From NCBI RefSeq assembly GCF_024362695.1, contig NC_065404.1:13990604-14054603 (forward strand): 64,000 nt of DNA, given 5' to 3'. Position numbers and translations under genes: made by a program. Under the pieces are notes generated by a model. That model made no database searches. It was given only the letters and a program-made list of their open reading frames with translations, and was not told where the DNA came from. This stretch comes from Pectinophora gossypiella (taxonomy: Eukaryota; Arthropoda; Insecta; Lepidoptera; Gelechiidae). Every line of letters starts with the position of its first letter. Positions within the stretch are counted from its first letter, which is position 1. Shown here piece after piece: positions 54,596 through 64,000 of the stretch.

Positions 54596-57500
54596 GCGAA
54601 GAGACGGCGCCGAGAGGACATCGGACATTTTCATGCGCATAAAGTAAAATATTGGACCGAGAATAGACTGATCGCAATAAACTCTGGAATTGTTGGCAGT
54701 AAGTCTTTTACGATATATCAGATTTACGAACTGCTTTGTAGTCATACTTCAACTTGAATGCTAAAAGATACTCTGTCCGTTTAAATATAAAGTTTGAATG
54801 ATGGTCATACAAAATTGCGAATCGTTTCTTCTTGGGGAATGCGAATAGCGAACACGTGCGTTTCGCAGGTAGACTGCTTGCATGTGCTGCATTGTCTGCT
54901 CTCAAGGTGTTTTTCTAAGATTCAATAGACGAGTCTTTGCACAATAGTCGGTTGTGTTCTGAGACCCATCATCGATTCGGCAAAGAGTAGACCGAATAAT
55001 AAATCATGCGTAGGAGATGCGCACAATGGCTGTTATATTTGTTTACTGGAACATCTGTTCAGTCGGTCCGCGAGCTCACAATTGGCAAGTTTCGTCCACA
55101 AAAACTTGTGTATTGTCACGTCGCTCAGGTAATTGTTGAAAGATTAACCCGATACGACTCCTAACAATACAGAATGAAACACCTTGACTTTTTTGTATTA
55201 GAATTTTGTATGAATGACGTACCGAGATGGATCTTTTCGTCCCATGTTTAATTAGTATCATGAGAGTACCACGGGCGGAGTTGCGGCACCAGCCGACCTT
55301 AACTCGTTATCTGGCTGCGATAAGGAGATTGTGGTGACCTTTAAATGTTGACTAGGTGTCTCGTACCGTGATAAGGTCTAAGTCCAATGACCGTGTTAAC
55401 ATCCCCGAATTAATGAATGAATATATACCGTAGCGAGTTCCCAAGCTACTTGAATTATTATTTTTTATAAATCCAAAGGGGCTACGCACTAGATGCTCAA
55501 GCACTCTCGACGACCGGATGTAACGGGACCGGAAACGGACTTTAAACAAAAATAGAGCTGCAGAATTTATATGGCAGATGGCCGACTTTGTATCCAGGTG
55601 AGATAAAAGAAAAAAGAATATAAAATAAGCGCACACGGCGCGACCACATGGCCTAGGCATTTAACTTAATCATCCAACCCCAGCTTGCCGGCGAATATTA
55701 AATTGGATGGCGTCTAGTTGGGAGACCAAATGGATAGCTGGCAATTACTGCACATGCAATTTTTTGACGTTGAAAAGTTAAGTTACGACTTTGTTGCGAA
55801 CGAAAAAACAACAAGCAAAACGATATGAAATATGCATCAGATAAACTTGGAAATTTAATAAACGTCGCCGTAATTAACAGACGTGTAATTTGCATAGTGA
55901 TGATGTAAATTGTTTTCGTATGAAATCAATCAATTACATAGAACAACATTACATCAGATCGTGACATACTCGAAGTGTGATTTCAGCGGAATACTGGACA
56001 TTCTATCACGTCTGAGTTAGATGTGTACGGTCATCTGAATCGCATGAGCGGCGGCACGTAGCACGTATTTACTAAATGATGTACAGTGTAAATTGTATGA
56101 CGCTGCTTACAAGCAATCACTATCGAAGTAAGTCTATCAGTCACTGTGTCCGTGATAAAGAACGTTACAATTTAAATTTGGATCGTTTACGTATCTGGTC
56201 GTGGGTTCCTGGTTGGGCGGCGGCGCGGCGCGGGCGGCGGCGCGAGGCGGAAGAGCCGCCGCTTGCGCAACTGACATTGAACTGAGGCGGTCTTCGAGCC
56301 GAGGCCGCCACACGCCGGATTCTTTATGTGCTTTAATGATAGTTTAATGTGTGATAATATTACCGAGCACAACGATACTCGACCGGTTTTCCTTATTTAC
56401 ATCGATTCCACTTGTACGACGAAATCATCTGTCACTCGAGGAAACTTATGGTTCACTGCTTACTTCATAAACAAACGTTTCCAGCGCGCAGGAGATTTCG
56501 AGAAACAGGATGCGTGAAATGTAACAACGCTGTAGAATGTATGCGGAAATGTTGTAGTTTATCATTGCGAGAGCAAAACATACTCGGTGTTGACGCGTTT
56601 CAATTATGATTTTCCTCAACCATTTCCGTGCTGATTATGAGCGTTGCCACGTCACAGCTTACGTTTAATTTGTGAATTCCCGAACTGACGAAAAACTTTG
56701 CTCTCATAACATCAGCTTATTTTTATCGCTGGCCGACATGAGAGGTTTTCATTGAAACAACCTAACCAGTTACGTCAGTCGAAAATTTGCGAGTGCGGGT
56801 GTTAATTTCATCAGGCAACATCGTCACGTGTATGGTGGCTTTGAGGCGATTTATGTCATTAGCATTGACGCAGATCGCATTCCGCTGGGATGGACAATAA
56901 TGATGTGTTTACGTCACGTATTGACTGTAGTAGTGGGAAAAGCCACATTGAGCATTTCATCTAAAAATCAATATTACTATGTGACAGCACTACTAATTTT
57001 TGATAGATGTCGAAGAAATAAGATCGAAGCAATTGCGTTATGACAAATAAATGTCAAATAGCAAAATTTCTTTTAGGAGCAAATGCTTAATGTTTCCTTT
57101 TTAGAGTGCTCTTAGAATGCCGGCTATCGAGGTGTGGCAAGCGTTGGCCGTGCGGGCCCGTCCTTGGCCACGGCTAACCTATCAATACCAAGTGCGAGTC
57201 ACTCGCCGTGGCGGCCGCGCGACGGAGCGTAACCGCTTCCGCGTGCCTGACGTCACAACCTCACAACACTTCGCGATTTAAAACACGCACCTAATCAATA
57301 CTAGAATAAGCTGCGTCATAGAAAGGTAAAGTTCTCGCGTGACGTCAAAGCTCGCCGGCAACAGGGGTCACGTGTAACAGCCCTTAAGACCTCGGCAACC
57401 TGCGTGGGAGGGAAATACGTCAAAACCGTAACACCGAATAACTAAGTCGTGGGCGTGGAGCACGCTTCGCGAAATCTCAAATTACTTTAGGAGGCTTCGA

Positions 57501-60500
57501 ACAAAAATGTTTGTATACTCGCACGAGAGTTAAGAGGGATTTCAGTGCGCGCGAACTGAATGTACTTAGATATTTCACCTAGTATAATAACATGTGTAGA
57601 TTACATCAGCGTCGTTGCGATTCGCGTTGGGGCCGCGCTAACTGCGCAAATTGTTGGGGAATTTGAACAAACACGATCGATTGTATAAAGAGAAAAACAA
57701 GAGTGGAATGTAAATGATTGTAAATGAATGGCTCGTATAGTGACGCGGGTGTATTGTCTCCACACATGTGATGACTTCATGTTATCGAGGGATCATAGCA
57801 CTGCCAATGACACGACCCCACCGCGGACATACACTTCGAATACCACTTTGCTACTAACAGCAATAAGATTGAATTTCTCTTTAGCACCTCCACCGTCTAA
57901 TAAACATGCCAGTAATGAATATTATAAACTTTCCACATAACAGTATAAGAACGTTGTAGTTACAGTTATGATTAACAACAGATTCATATTATTATTTGAA
58001 ACGCAATTTATATAAAGCCGCAAAGGTACAATGAAGCATTAAAACAAATTACGTAAACAAACGAACGTCGCAGTGATTATGTAACTAAACAACATTATTA
58101 GTAGTACCTGTTAAATTTACGAAGATTACGAAGTTCTAAGTAATTAGTACGAAAAATTTAAATCAATAATTTGTAAAGCAACAATCAAACGTTACGTTAC
58201 GTAAGTATACATAGGTATTGTTTGTCGCGAGTTACGCAACCGGTGACCGCGAACTGAGGTCGGGTCCGTTCTCATATTTACTATACGTATTCTTCAATCC
58301 GAGCGCGAGGCCGAAACACGAAAAGAGTACCGTTTCGCAACCCGCCGCATTTCAATGTCACTGCGAACGGCCCGGTTGCCGCTCACAGCAAACGCAACGT
58401 CCATTTTGCATGTCATAATGAAATACTCTTGAAACTTGGTAACTGTTTCGATAAGTCTAGCTGACGTCAGAACGCTTGAACCGATCACGACTTTCCAACG
58501 TGGACCGTTTTAGCCGAGAACTTCCCCCGGTGACGACATACAAAAGATCTTGATAATAAAATCAGAATATACATTGTAAACAATGGAATTCACGAGAAGA
58601 TCCAACCGAGATTTCCAAATCAATAAGTATTCATTTTTAACAGAGAACTTAATTACGGCTCAATGGCATTAGATTTTTGACGGTACAGTTGCCTCACTGC
58701 GGCTTTGAATGTGAGCTGACTGTCAAGCCGTACAATTTTTAACTTAGGAAAAACTTTGGGTTCGACGCTGGTCCAGACGCTGGTCACGTGAGTGTTTTTG
58801 GCAACTTTGTGTTGTAATGTTGGCCGCTTGTGCATCGAGGCCTTGCGTCATTTCCTGTTGGTGACCGTGAACCGGGTTACGTCAGTTCGGAGATTAGGAT
58901 GCGCCTACGATGTTTACCGAATTCAGAGGCCACGCGCCTTTGTCCCCACTCTACCCTTGAGTCCTTAAAACATGACTTGGTTAAGCTAATGACAGAGAAT
59001 AAAGGAAATTAGCGTTTCGCGTCATCGCTGCCTACACTCCGTAGTAACAAGATAAACTAACGCCCATTTGGGTATTTAGGGGAATTTTCTAGCGTGACAT
59101 CATGCAGGTTCTAATTACATGCAACATTAGCATTTATCTCTCCAAGTAAAATCCGGCCGAAGTTTTACTAAACGTGACGCATCACATCATTATTTATACT
59201 TAGTAGGAAACTATTGTAGGTACATTACTCGTCTAAGGAAATACGTAATAGGGCTCAATAAGCGTTTTAAGGAAATAATGGGCTCATGAAGCGATGGCCG
59301 TGTAGTATCGCGTTAAGCCAATGAAAAATCGATAATGCGAACAACAGGAAGCTCTTACATGACACCCCGTGACTTGTAAGTGACCATTGTTTTTCAAAAG
59401 CGAGGCCAGTGTACGTGCATTACGCACTCCGACCACGGCCATTTTATACAGCACAGTCATGACTTACACAGAGCCAGGTAAATAATTAAAATACGCTGGC
59501 TGCAATGTTAACAAGCGAACATGATATTTTTAGTGACGCGCACTGTCGCCCATCAGAGCCGCAGATTGAGGGTTAATCGCGATTCTGGCCACTGGCGGAC
59601 CGGTTTCGTTTTGTTTCCTTTTTGATTGCGACCAAGGTAAACGCTCGTACGAGGAAATCGGCGGAGTCTCGAGCAGTAAATAATGGCAATACGGTTCAGT
59701 TACAATAATACGAGTACGAGCGTACACCTACAATTTTGCTCTTGACTCGGAAAGTATTCCCGGCGAGCGTAGGCAGTCGCCTCCGTTTTTCACGAAGGTC
59801 AAGTACTTTTAAGGGGATTATTGCTGTTCATTGTTATATTTATCGACCACCTCCGCACTGAAATACTTCTCCACTGTTTTACATGGGTTAAAAATAGATT
59901 GTACATATCAACTCAATTGCGAGTTGAAACTATTAATTTAGGATTGAGTATTTTCGTTGTGTAAAGATCATCCGATAGGAATGTTTTTGCGTAAAACGGA
60001 CTTTGAAAGTCAAAATAATAGCAGAGAGAAGGAAACCATCCACGACTGAATAAAAGAAAACAGAATCGAATTGATATTGGTTGTCGTGTGCAGAGCAGGA
60101 TGTGAGTTGTGAAACGTATGCGCAAACATTCAAAAGTTGATAGGTCGACCGGTAACGTTCATAAACTTGGAAGGTAAACGCTATAGCTAAGTAACATGTT
60201 TGTTTGAATTGAGCCTCCGTGAAAACGAAACTAAAGTCCTTTCAATAACGTATTAAATATAATGGATACTCGATATTTTTTGCGTCCATAAAACACAAGC
60301 CACTGGTCCGGTTTTTTTCGTTTTCTTTTTTACATTGCCCGCTGTGGCAAAAGGACTTGCAATTAATGCAGCATCAGGTTTTACGTACATAGGTAGATAT
60401 ATTGTTTTGGCTTGGTCGTACCATTAAAAACCTAAATATAAACTTTCGTACGTCAATATGAAATGGACAAGTTAGTAATAAGAATGTACGTAAATACAGC

Positions 60501-63500
60501 GAAATTGGAGGATAATATTTTTAAGCAAAGTATCATCATTCGTATTCAGTTCAGATATAGAAGAAATCAAGTAAGTATTGTTTCGTCTTTCGGGAGGTAT
60601 GTAGGCGTAAGTACTTATGGTAGTGGGATAAATTTAGGGTGGTATAAATAGGTGCGGGGGAGTGCAGGGTAGTGACCCGGGAATGATTCATCCCCGCACC
60701 CTCGTGCATAGTTTTTCACTTCCCTTTCGAATGACGTCACGATGCACTGACGCATGCTTGTTCCTTTTGGAATTCATCACGACCCTGTCATACCGTCTGA
60801 TTCATTGTTACATTGTCCTCGGGAAGCTCAGTTTTATTTTTATGACGGAAGACCGCAGGACTAAATATTTTAAAATTCCTTTTGTATTTATTGTACAAAG
60901 ACAAGAAAGGTATGCGTAACACGGAGTTACGCACCGTTTTTGTTACTTATAGTAAATTAGTTAAAATCACTTCTGTTTTTTGTTGAGACAGTAAGCGATA
61001 TCTTCTTAAGATAGATATAAACATGTACAAAAACACTTTGTAAGTTTGAAAATGTAGTAGGGTCCGCACCAGGTACTTCTAAATTTAGAGTCGATTGCCT
61101 TACGTCATTGTTGATGATGGCGTGCTCACGTTAGGATTTTGTTTACGGTGGGTGGTTTTCGGCGGTCAGTGACCTTCGCGACGACGCAGAGACGCGGATG
61201 CAGCCGCGAGCGCGGCCCAGAACGACGCAAACGCCGCGCCCGAGGCAGGTTTTAAAAGCTACTGCAATAAAAATAAGTTCAGCAGAAATAAAATCCGTGC
61301 ACTCAGGAGCTTAACTTCTCTCCGTCTTGTTGCCAGGGCGTAAAAGTTGGAGGCATTGGTATGGAACGGAATGAAATGGTTTATTGTGGATTGGCGCGTG
61401 TCGACGGTCAGTGATTCCACCTTCGGAATATATCTGTTCTTGGTGAGCGGTCATGTGCGACGGCTGGAGGGCGTAAGGCGACTCGTCCCTACTTAATTGT
61501 TGGCACGTGCATGTTTTTTGCCCGTAGGGCGGTGTGAATGCACCCATCTCCTGCGGGGATAAGGTGGCGTGCGCTCACCGACACTAAAAACTTTTTGCAA
61601 GAACTTTTAATGAGCGTGCCTTATGCTCTAGACCTCGCCTCGAAGGTTAAGCCGGTTCAAATTGCCTTTCTGTGCGCGGTCTTCGTGGAGTCACGAGTGC
61701 ACGACGTTGAGTCACACGCTGATATCATGACATGACACCGGCACCGTTGCTTTCTTACAGACGCATTGCTCATGTCGACCACTCAGGACCCTATTAGGCC
61801 ACTGAGAGGAACAATCGCCGTACCCATATATGCGTTTCTGCGCGTCTTAAAACAGTTCGCATGGTATTGAAGTCCTAACAATGGTTGGTCAACATAGGTA
61901 TTGCTTGAGGTTACAAATGTAAGTAGTACTTGCTCAGATGTAGGCAAACGGAGCGTGTCACAACACACGGGCGCGTATCGGCGGATAAGTGCGCGGTTAC
62001 GCAAATCCGCAGATATGTCGGCGCTGCGCGGGCGCGCCGCTTGCACAAGGTTCCGCAGACCTTTGTTTTACGCAACCAGATCGATTTAATAGCAAGTCGT
62101 GCGTTTTCTCAGCTGTGTACTCGACAGCTAAGTCGAGAGCCGAATTGGGAAATTGTATAAAATAATTTTGTACAATCGTAGCGTTCAAGAAAAAAGTAAC
62201 AAAAGTCAGGAAATGGACCGGATCTGCACCCTTCCTGCACAATACCTGTTGTTTGATGCACCCCTCGTTTAACAATATGTTATGCTTAGTTCTTTTGATA
62301 CATTGGACAATCGAATTTATTTTGTATGGATGACACCCATGTCCGGCAATATTTCCTAGAATGTCTGTCACGTCGGCGCGACGTCACGAGAGAGAGCATT
62401 GCACTATCCGCGTCCGGTAGCCACGTCCGGTGTTTTCGCACCACCAAAAAAGGTGCGAACATTTTATTTATAACCGTGACGAATGCTTACGTCCTCTTCA
62501 TCCGATCCGTTTATTTTCAGAATGAGGTAGACGCGTAGGCGTTTTGGTATGAAAATGTTCCGGGTTAGTTTTTGCACAGATGACGGGTGGCCTATTTACC
62601 TAAAAATATTCGCATTCTAGGAACTACGAACTTTTTTTTAGCTAACGAAGAAGATTGTCGATTATGCTTGAAATACGCCGAGTGCATCGTTTGGAGTATT
62701 GCGTTTGAGGCTTCGGTTCCGCACGATCGAGGAGGCGGTGCAGCGTCGGCGCGGGCGCCGGGCGGCGCGACATTGGCACAGTTGCCGCGACCTCACCAGC
62801 GCGAACGAGGCCACACCAAACGCCCCAAAACGAGATACAGCGCCACACTTGAATTCCGGCACGCCTGAATCATACCAGTATATTTGAGCACGATGAGATC
62901 TATCTACTCAACCACACCCGCGCGAAAATTCTTCACACACGTGCCAACTACGCAGTAACGAGTCCTCTTGCAAATTGTTGCCATAGGGCTATTAGATTAC
63001 GCAAACATAACAATAACTCTCACGCCGGTCTGCCTGAACCCGAGTTATACAACTGTCGAAACTGAGACGTACGGGTGGATTACCGAGCGCCCGGCATTAT
63101 GCAAATACGTCGCTGTAATGTGCCAGTCTTGCACCACGGACCTTTAGCAACTTGGTTTCAAAACATTTTCAAAATACTCGGCGTAGGCGCACAGATACGC
63201 GCTGATCGACCGCTGCCGATCGGCTACTACCTCGGGCGATGTACGAGACCACGATACTTAGGGCATTGCGTGCGCGCAACAAAATAAAAGCAGGGGAGCG
63301 AAGGGCGGTGGCGCGGAGATACCGAATATAAATCGGTCTTAACTGTTCAAAATTAGATGGAAATGGAAGTCAGCCGGTGGCCGGGCCGGAATGCGCGGCG
63401 GCGGCGTCTGCCGGGTGGCGAGCCGGCCGCGCGTCTATCCCGGACCAATTTGGCACATCCGCCACAGAGTGCCAACACCGTAAATATCCGTCCCGTTAAC

Positions 63501-64000
63501 CCCACGTTGCACAGACGTGCGAATCTACTACATGATATATAGCACTGTTATAAGAACCGACCGGTTTTTAAGGATAAACATCATCCACGGGCAGAGTTGT
63601 TGCAAAAGATTATCGTCCGGCGAATCAGATCGAATTCTTGATATTATTCTGTGGTGCTACCTCGTATTGTAAATATCGGGTTGCGTAATCAAATGCCGCT
63701 GGAACCTCGTCATTGTTCGCAGCTCATACGATCACTCGCTCTGCTCCTGAATACCGCGTTACGTAAAAAATGAGGGTTTTGTTTTGTTACCTGGAACGAT
63801 TCACCCGAGATATTATTATTTTGGCATGGCGTGGGCGGGATGAGTTTTTACAATGCAGCCAGGACAATTTTATACCTGGTTTTGTTTACAAAGGATAGCA
63901 TCTACGCGGAGCTACGGGCTCCGTTCTGTCTGCAACGCTACGAGACATTTATAATTTCCTATTGTAATATTTCGCATACTAAAGTGCATCGTGGACAAAG

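Larger units (their letters stand above)
43100..64000. promoter_or_regulatory. 21-kb CpG-rich, repeat-poor non-coding domain upstream of the visible tribbles exons
   Basis: No exon of a recognisable protein is seen on either strand. Its long open frames look like by-products of GC-rich sequence. Unlike the left 40 kb, I find only one clear repeat copy (54485-54595). Motifs TTGCG/CGCAA, TTACGTAA and TGACGTCA recur throughout. It is either the first intron(s) or upstream control DNA of tribbles. Stretches 48800-50600 and 53000-54480 are more AT-rich and show nothing specific. Confidence 0.6.

Noticed and set aside
1..64000. CRISPR arrays, operons, bacterial or viral islands
   Set aside because: No regularly spaced direct repeats or prokaryotic gene layout is present, and all recognised genes are spliced animal genes.

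Overview
The window looks like nuclear DNA of a moth or butterfly (Lepidoptera). The genes are split by many GT-AG introns, their proteins are of animal type, and the introns carry SINE, LINE-tail and MITE families I recognise as lepidopteran, including the GCCCAGCAGTGGGACG-type retroelement tail. Species cannot be told. There is no sign of bacterial or viral genes. Exon joins were worked out by hand from splice sites, reading phase and known protein families. || Layout. (1) 1-14390, minus strand: a CTD small phosphatase (SCP/CTDSPL type), exons 14390-14318, 14011-13698, 1150-969 and 154-1, running off the left edge; its 12.5-kb third intron is filled with repeats. (2) 16121-24015, plus: complete bifunctional mRNA-capping enzyme, 12 exons, 591 aa. 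(3) 25771-27946, minus: complete LACTB2 endoribonuclease, 4 exons, 292 aa. (4) 28647-37806, plus: complete NDUFV1, the 51-kDa NADH-binding subunit of complex I, 8 exons, 475 aa, with introns packed with transposons. (5) 41938-43099, minus: the last two coding exons of a Tribbles pseudokinase; the upstream exons were not found and probably lie right of the window. (6) 43100-64000: about 21 kb with no recognised exon, CpG-rich and almost free of repeats, with many bZIP-type motifs; it is probably the long intron or upstream control region of tribbles. || The genes pair up: the phosphatase and capping enzyme are head to head (1.7 kb apart), as are LACTB2 and NDUFV1 (0.7 kb apart). Capping enzyme/LACTB2 and NDUFV1/tribbles are tail to tail. 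The phosphatase family and the capping enzyme both act around RNA polymerase II and its transcripts; LACTB2 and NDUFV1 are both mitochondrial. || The most interesting points are a cluster of five TTGCGCAA (C/EBP-type) palindromes in 1.5 kb beside tribbles, a gene family known to drive C/EBP degradation; the sharp contrast between the transposon-rich left 40 kb and the transposon-poor right 21 kb; two nested transposon insertions with target duplications; transposons abutting three NDUFV1 splice acceptors; and a tRNA-Ser-like sequence with a genomic CCA end.
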